DNA from: Aegilops tauschii subsp. strangulata
Taxonomy: Eukaryota; Streptophyta; Magnoliopsida; Poales; Poaceae
Direction: 5' to 3'
Length of the DNA: 64,000 nucleotides
Assembly: GCF_002575655.3 (NCBI RefSeq)
Contig: NC_053040.3
Span: forward strand, 152,955,148 to 153,019,147
Shown here: piece by piece, positions 44,879-55,770 of the stretch
Numbering within the stretch: position 1 is the stretch's first letter
How the letters are laid out: each line of letters opens with the position of its first letter
Position numbers and translations under genes: made by a program
Notes under the pieces: generated by a model
What the model was told of the DNA's origin: nothing
Database searches by the model: none
What the model saw: the letters and a program-made list of their open reading frames with translations, nothing else

Positions 44879-47800
44879 TCAGTCTGAATCGTAATTCCCC
44901 ACGGTGTCATCTTCTTCTTCGTCCTCAACGTCCTCGAAAGTTGGCTTCTTCTTGATCAACTCTTGTATGTCCATAGCACGACAGGCAATCTTTTCGCCGG
45001 CGTCATTGACGTGATGGTTCTCAAAGATATTAGGAACATCTGTGTTATCTTGTACATCAGGAGCAGTGTAAGCATCATCTTGTTGTGCAACTTCATTAAA
45101 CGAATTCCTCTGCTCAAACCTTTGCAATACTCTCCAGTCATCGCTACGTGCAAATGTGTCTTCCAAGAAAAATATCTGTGTTGCTTGATTTGCCAAAATA
45201 AAAGGCTCGTTGGTCTGGTACGCCGCCTTGACATTGATGGATTTGAAATAATCATCAGCTCTGGGTTTTGCGATCCTGGAAAACAGGTTATACCAACGAC
45301 AGCACAACAGAACCACACACCGATGATCCTCGAAACTGGAGATATACTGCAACTGAACAATGTCTGTTATGTTAGCATACATTTCAGTTGTCTCTTTGTC
45401 ATACGTATCCGTGCTCATGATGGCACTGTTTTGTGTCTTCCTGCCTTCGTCTCGTGCAAGGGTGTTGTAGCGCACATCTCCAACAACGCAAGATTCATAA
45501 TGTCTTACCCGAGTATCAGGACCCATTGCTAGTGAGTAAAGGGCATCATCAACTGCCTGCCCATCCTCCCGCATCTTCTTAACCTATGGTTAGAAAATAG
45601 ACAAGCTGATCATGTTATGTACTCAATATATTAAAAAAAACTGACAGTGCACTTCAAAAGCTTACATGGTTCTTGAACCATTTTGCAAATCCTGCCATAA
45701 CCAGTTTGTCAATGTTTCTTGGATTTTGCGGCAGTAACTCCTCTTTGTAGATGCTACACAACATAGTGATCGCGTCAAACATCTAAATATATAAGAATGT
45801 GCTGCAAGTTTAGTAGATTACGATGTATAAGCTGCAGTACTGCACTTACTTGATATAAGGTAGTATCTCAGGACAGTTATTCAACACATACCAAACCATT
45901 TTGTCCAAATCTTTAGGTTTGTCCTCTTGTCGACTCTTCCCTGTAACTCGAACAGAATAATCGAAAACATCGAGCCCGGGATTGTCTTCACCCACCTCTT
46001 TGCTAAACTGATCAGCTGTTTCAATGTATTTTGAGCAGAATGTCAACGCTTCTGTAGCAATGTAGGCCTCTGCAATGGAACCCTCGGGTCTAGCTCTGTT
46101 CCTAACATAGCCCTTGAAAGTGCCTAGCCGCCTTTCAATAGGGTACATCCAGACATACTGTACTGGACCTCTAAGTAGTGCCTCATCAGGTAGATGAACA
46201 GCCAAATGCACCATCACATCAAAGAAGGCTGGAGGATATATCTTCTCAAGGTCGCATAGGATAGTTGGTATCTTGTCTCTAAGACGCTCCAAAGCATCTA
46301 TCCTGATATTCCTACTGCAGAGTTCCCTGAAGAATTGTCCCAACTCTGCAACTGCTCTGTATAAGTCAGGGCCGCCCAATCCTCTAAGGATAACAGGTAA
46401 AACCCTTTGAAGTAGGACGTGGCAGTCATGAGTTTTCAACCCTTGTACCTTGTTTCCATCTGCACTGACTCTCCTTTCAGGGTTGGAAGCAAATCCATGT
46501 GGGAATCTCACACATGACAGGACCTCGCAGAATTCTTTTCTTTTTTACCTTGTCCAAGACATACACAGCTGGTGCCATATCCCATGGTTTACCTTCATCT
46601 TGCACCTGCAAATCCTTTCTGATACCCAGGTGTGTCAAATCAATCCTAGATTTTAAGGTATCTTTCGTCTTGCCTTCAATATTAAGAAGTGTGCCGATAA
46701 TGCTGTCACATATATTTTTCTCGATGTGCATCACCTCAAGATTATGCCGCAGATCCAAATCTTTCCAATACTCCAAGTCCCACAAAGTGGACCTGCGGGT
46801 AAACAATCATCTCTCTTCTACCCTGCCACGCTTCCTTTTCCCGCTACCATTACCAGGATGGTTTCCTGGTGTAATATGCCTGACCTTCTCTAATTCCACT
46901 TGCAACTCATCGGCGGTGAGCCTCTTTGGCGCATCACAGTTTTCATGCTTTGCATTGAACACATGTCTTCGGTATTTTCTAGGATGCGGCTTGTCCTTGG
47001 CAAGGAAACGTCGGTGTCCAATGTAACAGATCTTGCTAAGTATTGCGTATGACAGCGGATTCCTGTCACAGGGAACACATGCATTGTAACCATGTGTCGT
47101 TCGCCCTGACATAGTGCGCAAAGCCGGATAATCATGGATGCACCAAATTATAACAGCACGCACAAAGAAATCAGCTGGTGGGCTGCTATATAGGTCTCGA
47201 GTGAGAACACCCTTCCATAGCTGTTGAAGTTCCTCCACAAGAGGCTCCATGAACAAATCAAAATCCTTTCCAGGACTTTTTGGACCTGGGATGAGCAAGG
47301 CTATCATGTAGTTTGATTCTTTGGTGCAGACATTTGGAGGCATGTTGTAAGGGATAACAAGCACTGGCCACATGCTATATGTGGCGCTCTGGTGGCCAAA
47401 TGGGTTAAATCCATCTGAAGCTAAGCCAAGTCTAATGTTTCTCGGGTCAGCAGCAAACTCTTTGTGTTTATCATTGAAGCTTTTCCACTCACTACCATGA
47501 GATGGATGGCTCATTACATTCTGATCTCTGTACTCCTGGTTCCTAGAATGCCACAGTACATCCTCTCTTGTTTCAGCATCATGAAACAACCTCTGCAATC
47601 TTGGTGTAATTGGAAAATGTCTCAGAACATTATGAGGAATCCTCTTCACAGCATCGCCATCTTTCCATCTTGATGATTTGCATTTCGGGCATTCACTTAA
47701 GTTGGCATAATCCTTCCGGAACAGAACACACTTATTCTTACAAACATGGATCATATCATATCCAATTCCAACTGCATGAAGGAAATTCTTCATTTTACTG

Positions 47801-48402
47801 TAGGTGTGTGGCAGCTCAGACGCATCTGGGAAAGATTTGCGGAAAGCAGCCAACATCGCATCGAATGATTTGTTGGTCATCCGCTCAGATGTCTTCACCT
47901 GAAGAAAGGTGACCATAGCTGAGAATACTGACAGCTTATTTCCTGGGGTGACAGCAACGTTGCATTGTTCCAACATGCGAGCCCACCGTTTTTCTTCTGC
48001 AGGTGAAAGTTCACGGAATGCACGAGCATTTCGTAGCATTGTTTCAATGTTGGTCAAACTCACTGGCTCCGCCACCACCACCTCCTCCTCCTCTTCCACC
48101 TGAGCATTAGGCAGATCAAGATGGTGATCTGCTGCTTCCAGGTAGTCAATAACATTGACGTTCACAGCTTCACCATGATGAACCCACCTAGTATATGTGA
48201 CCGACATCCCATACAAGTGTAGATGATTTTGCACAGTTGACTGGGGTCTTGTAACTGAATTCATACAACTGCTACACGGGCAGAGCACATCTGATTTCGG
48301 ACCACCGTACTCAGCTCTGATAAAGTTCATGAAGTTTTCAACCCCCTCGACATATGCAGCGGAGAATCTTTGAGCAGAATTTATCCAAATCCTGTCAATC
48401 TG
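44879..48402 (-). pseudogene. TNP2-type CACTA transposase
   Basis: Read from 48402 down. The first exon has the Transpos_assoc zinc region (YVEGVENFMNF, CPCSSCMN). A linker follows, then the Transposase_21 (TNP2) domain over about 47700-46560, with CxxC box ECPKCKSSRW, LGLASDGFNPFG, RTTHGYNACVPC and LEVMHIEKNICDS. DUF4218 follows (LKTHDCHVLLQRVLPV, FFDVMVHLAVHLPDE, MYPIERRLGTFKGYV), then a small exon near 45666-45783 and a last exon with DUF4216 and an acidic tail, stop at 44879. Two lesions break it: an in-frame TGA at 46807-46809 and a 1-nt shift in an A-rich run near 46545. TNP2/TNPD proteins cut CACTA ends. Confidence 0.9.
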
Positions 48403-49316
48403 TTAGAAATATAAATTAGTTCTTCTACTAGATATTACAGGAAAAACATATATGCTTTTTTATGAAGTCCAGAAAAAAATACCTAGGTCGATGTCTAAAG
48501 CTATGGCAAGATATTTGGATGAGCAGATCTAAGTAACAAAATATATGTAAAGCTAATTCAGCAAACAGATTTGAGTGCCAAATTATGGCAGGCTGTTTCA
48601 GCAGTCAATGAGGCCGAGCACACAACCATTGAACTATCGAAGGCCATCGCAACAACAAAGATCGAGTATAAAACGGTGTAGAGCTATTTCACCTAACAGA
48701 TTGGCTACTAGACCATGGCAATCTATGTCACAATAAATATATGGCAGGATATTTTAGCAACTAATCGGCCTTGGCATGCCATCTCAGCTAAGCAGATTGA
48801 GTGCAGAACAAGGCAAGGAAGCTTCTTAAGCAGAGCATATTGACAGTAAACTACTTCGGCAAACAGTGAGATTAACAACGTCTATCAGCTAACATTCAAC
48901 GCTACACCGACATGAACGGGGCCTCAGTCTAGAATGCGCGTACCGTGGGAGAAGCTGACCGCCGTGCGTCTCCACACGAACGTCGCCAGCGGTGGCGGCG
49001 CTGACCGCCGTGCGCCTCCACAAGAACGTAGCCAGAGGTGGAGACGCGGCTAGAGGACGACAGTCTACGAGAGCGTACTGTGGGAGCGAGAGGATCGCCG
49101 AACCGCGGCGCCGACGTATCGGCGCGGCGAGGAGGGCGGCTTTGGCAGAGCGAATGGAGTGGAGGGGGACAGGGGGAGGGGGGTTTGGGGAATATTATTG
49201 GCTAGTTGGCCGAAGGGCGGTTGAATCGGATTTGGGAGGAATTTTTGGGTGTTTGGGGGGGGGAGGATTTTCGCGCGGTGGGCGGGGGGAGTTTGGCGCA
49301 TGGTCGGTTTCTCCAA
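48403..49316 (-). other. Upstream region of the CACTA transposase
   Basis: No long frame that I can support. The left part is AT-rich. The right part (48940-49316) is GC-rich, with a repeated phrase (CTGACCGCCGTGCG and CCTCCAC) at 48957 and 49001. It probably contains the transposase promoter and first noncoding exon. Confidence 0.5.
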
Positions 49317-49570
49317 GTGCAGTCCCACGTGTCAGTGAAGAGGCAAGCCGAAGTGCGTTCCGTTTGCGTGAGCCGTGTGCAGGACCGAACGTGTGTGGGG
49401 TACAATGCGACCGCGACAGGAGTGCTGTGAGTGTACCGCCTTTTTTCCTTCTAAACTAGGTGCTTCGCCCCCTCAAAAAAAATTTGTTGCTTCGCGCGAT
49501 CCATCGATACTACTACTAGTAATCCGGTAATCCCGACTAAAACGGCGCGGCCGGGTCTTTTCCCGCGCGA
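49317..49570. repeat. Dispersed low-copy module, copy 1
   Basis: Contains GTCCCACGTGTCAGTGAAG, GTGCGTTCCGTTTGCGTGAG, ACCGCGACAGG, GCTTCGCGCGATCCATCGATAC and TTTTCCCGCGCGA. The same words recur in parts at 52740-52860, 54130-54280, 55570-55630 and 55985-56060, so a sequence module is scattered through this part of the window. I cannot assign it to a known element. Confidence 0.5.
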
Positions 49571-49615
49571 TATGCTGGGAGGTTGGCTTAGTTGGGTTTT
49601 TTAGGACGAGTAATG

Positions 49616-49775
49616 CTACACCTACGTAGTCCCAGTTACGTAATTAACGTAATGTGAAACATGTGAGCTGTTGATTGTAGATTGGGGGGAGGGAGGGGCC
49701 CACCACCATGAAAATCAGGGGAGGAGAGAGAGAGGCAATTTACGTTAACCCTTTCGTAGGTTCCCGTAGATGTAG
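49616..49775. repeat. MITE-like repeat (CTACACCTACG ends)
   Basis: The left end CTACACCTACG and the complement of the right end, CTACATCTACG, match at 10 of 11 bases. The inside has CCCACC and AAAATCAGGGG. A related copy lies at 55355-55519. Confidence 0.5.
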
Positions 49776-49904
49776 AAAGATGTGAAATGCGTGAATGTGT
49801 ATTGGACGTACTATTGGAGTGCCTAAGATAATTTGTGTATGTATAGTCCCTATGTGTTTATTTTACTTCGCATGTTAGATTTGTCTCGGTTCAATAAAAA
49901 GCAG

Positions 49905-50091
49905 AGTTGGTGATGATGGTGTGCCTGTCATCCTGCAATATAGGCCGTCCGATCTATATCCAACGGATAGGAAGGAAACTATGACAATTTACCCGCACTC
50001 CTCTCCACATTTGCAGATAAGGCTTTCCCTCGTTCATCCTTTTCTCCCACAAGATCTTGATCTTCCGTGCAACGCACGGGCATCTTGCTAG
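49905..50091 (+). mobile_element. Helitron-like 3' end
   Basis: The sequence ends in a 6-bp-stem hairpin CCGTGC-AAC-GCACGG (50065-50079), then 12 bases ending in CTAG (50088-50091), followed by T. This fits the Helitron rule of a hairpin just before CTRR and insertion between A and T. A copy in reverse orientation is at 56908-57150. The 5' end (TC) was not located and no Rep/helicase is visible. Confidence 0.6.
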
Positions 50092-51051
50092 TACTCCTAC
50101 AATATGTATATTATTGTGAAAGTTCATATACACCGGCCGAGATTAATGCAAACACGGCAGATTTTCATTACATTTCGAACTTTTATAGGACAGAAAAATA
50201 AAAGAAACCCGACCCTAAACCTATTCTACAGCGGCGACCGACGTCCTCCATCTGCGATCTCTATGTACGGGGGCGGGGTTCAAGACCCGTGAAGTGAAGG
50301 TGCGGTCTCCGGCGAGGAAGAGTAGAACACGGGATACGGACCGGCCAGTTGGCACACCATGCCCTGCCGCCTCCCATGCCCTACTCATCCTTGGAGGAGT
50401 CCCCGACCTCGGCGGTGCCGGACGTTGGACGGCGGCAAGTAGGACGCGTGGCTGACGGTGCTCCCGTCGTCGGCCGCCAGCGTGTCCACCGCTTGTGCGG
50501 TTGCGTCCGCGTCCGGCTATGCCGCTATTGCGTCGCGAGAGGCGACTTGAGCGAGGCGGCAACCTCGAGCTTCATCCCCAAAGACAAGCTCTCCCGCAGA
50601 GCGTTCGCACTTGCGGTCATGGCGGATGTGGTGCCAGGTAGGAGGACAATGCGCTATGGTGTGGAGGTTAGCTGGGCGTTGCCGCTTTAAGTAGCGCATT
50701 TCGGTGAGGCCAAGCATCCGAGTGCGTCATTAAGTCGCCGGAGTTGGTTCCTCGGGCACCGAGCCTCTTAACGACGACATACGAACAAACGGCATGAATG
50801 CGGGCAGCTGGCGCCGGCTGGGAACGCACCGCGCGACGGTGCGAGGGACGAGGGTTTTGGTGTGCCAGGGTAGTCATCTGCGGTCGTGGCAACGTTGGAG
50901 ATGCCCTTTGCTCACATGCGATCCCCGCATGTCATTGAAAAAGCAAGATGAACCGGCATGGTCTCAGGTCCAGAGGATGCAGTTGGCCGCGCTACACCAC
51001 TCCACGGACGCGTCGCGGCGCCCCGTGCATCCTCGACGAGCCGGGTGTTGG
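50092..51051. other. GC-rich region without a supported gene
   Basis: Frames of 60-110 codons occur on both strands (for example near 50349-50690 and 50221-50562), but none shows a recognisable domain, and those facing each other are mutual shadows. It may hold remains of a host gene (minus strand near 50620-50500 reads with plausible codon use), but I cannot support one. Confidence 0.4.
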
Positions 51052-51421
51052 GGTGTGTTTGGATTGTGGCCAAAGTGCACCTTACCAAAATTTTGGTCAT
51101 AACCCAAAGATTGGTCTTTGTTTGGATGGTTGCCATTTTTTTTGGCATGCCAATGAACTCTAGCCAACTCTAGTTCATTTTTCTTGCCAATGTCGGCCAA
51201 ATCATGGGCAACCAATACCTCAACCAAAATTTTGGTCATGACCCAAAGATTGGTCTTTGTTTGGATGGTTGCCATTTCTTTGGCATGCCAATGAACTCTA
51301 GCCAACTCTAGTTCATTTTTCTTGCCAATGTTGGCCAAATCATGGGCAACCAATACCTCAACCAAAATTTTGGCTACCCAATGCTTTGATGGGGCAACCT
51401 TGGGCACAAACCAAACATACC
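51052..51421. mobile_element. MITE-like element with internal duplication
   Basis: A 370-bp element with inverted ends GGTGTGTTTGGATTGTGGCC and GGTATGTTTGGTTTGTGCCC (about 16 of 20 match), flanked by GTTGG at 51047-51051 and 51422-51426. Inside, a unit of 138-139 bp starting ACCAAAATTTTGG is present at 51084 and 51223, with a third start at 51361. No coding capacity. The superfamily is unclear. Confidence 0.6.
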
Positions 51422-52076
51422 GTTGGTCGTGCCACAGCACTAACGCCACCCTCAGCACACTGAAACCGACCGTGTCTAGCGACGATATGAGTGTGTCGCT
51501 CACCGCGGTCGCCGTGTCCAGAGGCGGTGCTGGAGCTGCGCCCCGTTGTTGGCCCCAACGACCCACATGAAAGGTTGTCGGTGGCGAGGAGGTCGTGGGC
51601 CAGCTCCTCCATTGGACTAGTCTGCGCTACGTCGTCCCGACAGGTGTGCCCCACATGTCGGTTTCCCTGTTTTCCCGGCCATATTCGAGCGTCAGTGCTC
51701 CGCGTTGCGCATTAGGCCTTTCACTATGTAGGCCAAGCGAGAGAACTTATTGTTTATTTGAGCCGTTCAAGTACAATCATGTGGCGTTTGCTTATTTCTC
51801 ATTCCTCTCCAACCCTCTTCTCCATCGATCATGTCGCCCTCCAGTCGAGTCCATCCTCCCGCATGCCTCATTTGAACATTCCGCCGAGTATCATTCGCAT
51901 GTACCCACCCTAGTCCTCTTTCAATAGATCTCCGGACCCCGAGATGAAATCGAGAGGGAACGAGTGGGGGCACGTGATACCTAAGGCGGATTCAAAATTT
52001 TGAACCGGTGGTCATAGCATCCGCAAATCATATATAAAGGGTATTCAATCTTCGTTTCGTTTTTGAACGTACAATA

Positions 52077-52500
52077 TACTCCCCCTATCCTTTTTAGTTT
52101 ACATATAAGTTTTATGTGTAGTCAAAGTATCTCTACTTTGATCAAAAAGGTATCAACATTCAACAACGCCCAATCAATATTGTTAGATTCGTACGTACTC
52201 CTAGATTTGTACTCGAGATGGTTTCCAATTTGACTATTGACAAGATTAATAGTACATGAGATGTATAATGTGAAAATTATATCATTGGAAACTCCTTTCA
52301 CATACGAATTTGACCGTATGCTTTGTGTAAGTTGCATGTCATATATTATTACTCTAACATTTGGTCAAAGTTAGCCTCGAAAAACGCATTAGACCCTGTA
52401 TGCTTTGTGTAAGTTGCATGTCATATATTATTACTCTAACATTTGTGTAAGTTGCATGTCATATATTATTACTCTAACATTTGGTCAAAGTAGTATAGTG
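52077..52500. repeat. Stowaway-like MITE remains with a triplicated word
   Basis: The left end TACTCCCCCTATCC resembles the Stowaway terminus TACTCCCTCCGTCC. About 40 bp (GTGTAAGTTGCATGTC, ATATATTATTACTC, TAACATTTG) occur three times in direct orientation at about 52324, 52405 and 52444. The right terminus is not clear. Confidence 0.4.
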
Positions 52501-52638
52501 GAAGTGGATCCTCTGGCGTAGGTATCCCTGCCTTACCCTCCCTTTCGGTCACTTACTGGCGGACCCCCTGCTTGCTAGGCCCCGCATGTCAGTTACTCAA
52601 TGGGTTCGGCCACGTCAGGGGATCCTCATCCGTAGTAT

Positions 52639-52680
52639 GCTCCCTCCGTTTTTATTTACTCCGCATAAAACGGAGGGAGT
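52639..52680. repeat. Very short Stowaway-type inverted repeat
   Basis: CTCCCTCCGTTTT and AAAACGGAGGGAG form perfect 13-bp arms around a loop of about 14 bases. It looks like a Stowaway MITE reduced to its ends. Confidence 0.5.
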
Positions 52681-53017
52681 GGTGGTATAATAAATGACGC
52701 GGGCGGGGGAGGGGGAGGGACGTCGGTTTGCTCCCAACTGCGGTCCCACAAGCGAGCGAAAACGCAAGACGAAGCGCGTTCCATTTGGTGAGCGACATGG
52801 AGGGTCCAGCGTGCGGGGCTGCAACACGAACGCGACAAGAGCGATGTACAGTCAAAACCGATTGACCGGTCGTCACCGGAACCACTATTCACACCAGAAC
52901 CTTCGCTGCTCGGCCTACGCCAGCCACTGCCCTAAAACCACACCAAATCTCCAGCCCATTCCCCCACCTTTCGATCCCCTAGCCCGCATCAAGCGTCCCC
53001 TAGTTCGCCGGAAAGCC

Positions 53018-53743
53018 ATGGTGCGCCGCAAGATCACTTACTACAAGATGCTGACGCCGGAGCGCCGCGCAGAAACCGCGGCGGCGGTCGGCGCCACAGA
53101 CCTCCGTTCCCAAGCTCGCTTTGCGGCGGGCCAATCCCCGAGTTCTCTGGAGCCTAGCTACGAGGAGGAGGAAGCCGATCCAATGTTCATGGCGGAGGTC
53201 GCGGCGCAGAAGGCCCCCGATGGGTATGAGACGATGGACGTCGACTTCGTGCCGGCGTCCGAGTCCCCCATGGTGCAGGCGGACCAGCGGTTCAACATGG
53301 CGATACTAAAGGAGGACCGGGAGGCAGAGGCTCAACTCGACGCGGAGCGCGCGCATGCCGCTGCCATCGAGGCTCTCCTGAAGGCGGAACCGGATGTCGT
53401 GGATGTGAACCGGGCGGCGGAGGCTCAACTTGAGGCGGAGCGCGCGGATGTCGCTGCCATCGAGGCCCTCCTGCAGGCGGAACCAGACGTCTTGGACTTG
53501 AACCGGGCGGCAGAGGCTCGACTCGACGCAGAGCGCGCGGATGCCGCTCTCATCGACGCCCTCCTGCAGGCGGAACCGGACGTCCTGGACTTGAACCGGG
53601 CGGCGGAGGCTCGACTCGATGCGGAGCGCGTGGATGCCGCTGCCATCGAGGCCCTCCTGCAGGCAGAACCGGACGTCCTCGAATTGAACCGGGTTGTCCT
53701 CTCGTCCGTGCGGAGCGCCCGCACGCTCCGCTTGAACGAGTAG
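53018..53743 (+). CDS. Hypothetical acidic protein with four 31-residue repeats
   Basis: A 241-residue frame from the ATG at 53018 (context AAAGCCATGG). The upstream frame opens at 52694, but that part is GC-rich leader-like sequence, so I prefer 53018. Residues 1-100 have a basic start (MVRRKITYYKMLTPERRAE) and an acidic middle. Four tandem copies of a 31-residue unit follow (pattern AEAxLxAERAxxAxIEALLxAEPDV...NRA; DNA period 93 bp from 53327, 53420, 53513, 53606). The repeats are Ala/Glu rich and should be helical, possibly coiled coil. After the TAG stop the same frame stays open for 34 more codons to the next stop (TGA at 53847-53849). No known domain recognised. Codon use is strongly GC-biased, as in many grass genes. 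Confidence 0.5.
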   Translation: MVRRKITYYKMLTPERRAETAAAVGATDLRSQARFAAGQSPSSLEPSYEEEEADPMFMAEVAAQKAPDGYETMDVDFVPASESPMVQADQRFNMAILKEDREAEAQLDAERAHAAAIEALLKAEPDVVDVNRAAEAQLEAERADVAAIEALLQAEPDVLDLNRAAEARLDAERADAALIDALLQAEPDVLDLNRAAEARLDAERVDAAAIEALLQAEPDVLELNRVVLSSVRSARTLRLNE

Positions 53744-53849
53744 CTGGAGGCCAAGGACAACCACGGTGCGGAGACACACGTCGGCAGCGACGGCTGGTTC
53801 GCGCCGGCAGCCAAAGACGACGAGGCCGTCTCTTTCTGCGAGCAGTGAT

Positions 53850-55354
53850 AGTTTTTCTTTATGTTGTTGTTTTTATGGATCTTTTGCTGTGTAAAAACAT
53901 ATATTTGTTATGCAAGTCGCCTGACTTGGGTCAGTCTACCATTTCAGGCGGTTGGATGAATATCCTACGTCTCCTAACCCTTCTTTCCTTCTTCCTCACC
54001 TCTTCTTCTTCCCCAACAGACCACCGCACGGGCCGTACGGATACTCCCCAACATGCGGTTGGATAAACATACTCTATGAACGAAAATTATGTGTCAGCGA
54101 TAGGATGGCTGAGTTTGGTTTGTTCACATGCGACAACACGTGTCAGTGAGGGTGCGTTCCCTTGGTTGGGTTTGCGGCGTGCAGGAGCGACTGTGTGAGG
54201 GTGCGGTGCGACCGCGGCGTGCAGGAGCGACCGTGTGAGGGTGCAGTGCGACCGCGACAGCCGTGCGCAAGTGTACCTCCTTCTCATTTTGAAAACTTTA
54301 GGCAAGCTTGGCAAAAATGTGTGGCAAAGTTTGGCAATGCAAGGCCTAGACCCAAACAGGATAAGTACGTACATACTAGGAGTACTAGTGTTAAAAAAGA
54401 AAGGCGGGGTTTTCCTTCACGGGATTTAGTCGATACAAATCCTGGTTTCACGTGTCAATTAATGCGTATTTTTTTCTCCAAAGACCAAAGAGCTAACCAT
54501 CTCACTCCTCATCGCTTGATTAATGCAGCTCCATGCAAACCAACCTTCTCACTTCCGCATGCATGCAGGGGATATTAATGTCCTTGGTTTCTAACCCCAT
54601 CAATTTTGCCTCGATTAGTGTTAGTGGCCCTTTGAAAATTGTAATTTTGATATACTGGCCTTGTGTACAAAAAAAATGGAGGTAGTAACTATATTTGACT
54701 TCCTTCCCCACTGCGGTGACGTCGACGATATCTTTTTTTGGTGGTTTGGCGAAGTGCGTTCGACGGAGAACTCCATTGAGGGAGACCACGGCAAGTCGTT
54801 CGCAAGTGCCGCCTGCAAGCCGAGACAACCGCCTTATTTGCATCCAGAAAGTCCTTTACTAGTACTACTAGGAGTACTAGTGCGGTGAGATGGTTTCTCG
54901 AAGAAGACGATGGAGAAGCGGAGTCAGCGAAGAGTGAAATGATGGTTGCTTCGTCCGTGCTTTTGTGATTTGACGCCTCACTGCTTTGTGATTTGTGATA
55001 GAAGGGACAGGGGAGTAGACTCTGTGCTCTATACTGTACTACATGCGTCCAAGCATGGGAGAAAGAGGAGAGACGTTGCATTTTTCTATTCCTTCAATCA
55101 ATCAATCAGGGAGCTTCGGTTCCATCTTTTTGGCTTTGGCAACACCGTCCACAATGGTTCCCACGATGCCAAAAGCTATTTTCACATTTGGTTACACATT
55201 GTGGATGCCCTTAACCGTACCACTTGGTTTTGCTCCTGTGTGCTATCTATACAAATCTCAATTATATTGATCTAAAAATTTATAGAATCAAGATTAGTAA
55301 AAAGGAGGCGATTTTGCCGCGCGGATGGCGCGGGAGGTTTCTTATTTGAGCAAT
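53850..55354. other. Low-copy DNA with repeat pieces, no supported gene
   Basis: Contains another copy of the dispersed module (54130-54280, with GTGCAGGAGCGACTGTGTGA doubled at 54180 and 54222). It also holds the first copy of a local duplication (54915-54985). Short frames here have no recognised domain. Confidence 0.4.
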
Positions 55355-55770
55355 GCTACATCCACGTAATGGTTTACGTAAAGTTACAAACTGATGCGAT
55401 GTGGGACTATTTGATTGGATTAAAGGAGAGGATTAGGCCCACCCCACCTGAAAATCAGGGGGGGCATATATAGATTAGATGGAAAGTATACGTAGCAGCT
55501 ACGTAGCCCTTTGTAAGTCTAGGATTAGGCTTCTTATTTTCGGAGGACGTTGTCTTGGCGGTTCGCTAACATGCGGTCCCACGTGTCAGTGCTTTACCAA
55601 GCCGATCCGCGTCCCACATGAGGCAGAACAACGACAGAAGCAACACGTGGTTAAGTTGAAGAAGATGAGGGAGAAGCGGATTCAGCAACGAGTGAAATGA
55701 TGTGATGGTTGCTTCGTCCCTCCAACTTAACTGCGGGAAAGGTGCAGCTTTGTGATTTGACGCCTCATTG
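54915..55770. repeat. Local direct duplication (two copies)
   Basis: The copy at 54915-54985 and the copy at 55676-55770 share GAGTGAAATGATG, TGATGGTTGCTTCGTCC and TTTGTGATTTGACGCCTCA. The second copy has an extra AACTTAACTGCGGG stretch. They lie about 770 bp apart. Confidence 0.6.
55355..55519. repeat. MITE-like repeat, second copy
   Basis: Starts CTACATCCACGTAA and ends near CTACGTAGCCCTTTGTAAG, with CCCACC and GAAAATCAGGGGG inside. It is related to 49616-49775. Confidence 0.5.

Larger units (their letters stand above)
39293..49316 (-). mobile_element. CACTA (En/Spm) transposon, right end not found
   Basis: The left end reads CATCACAAAAAAAGACAC, close to the CACTACAAAAAAAGACAC terminus I recall for Triticeae CACTA elements. 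Subterminal tandem arrays follow (39627-41400), then three diverged blocks (41450-43290), a GRF zinc-finger gene and a TNP2-type transposase on the minus strand. The complementary right terminus (ending TAGTG) was not found. I place the right limit near 49316, where a different dispersed repeat begins, and this is approximate. The bases CAA at 39290-39292 would be the left 3-bp TSD. Confidence 0.75.

Noticed and set aside
50221..50690. Two facing frames of 113 codons each
   Set aside because: Neither has a domain or a matching splice pattern, and they overlap on opposite strands. Left as an unresolved region.
52694..53017. N-terminal extension of the hypothetical repeat protein
   Set aside because: The DNA overlaps the dispersed module found elsewhere in the window, and the ATG at 53018 has better context.
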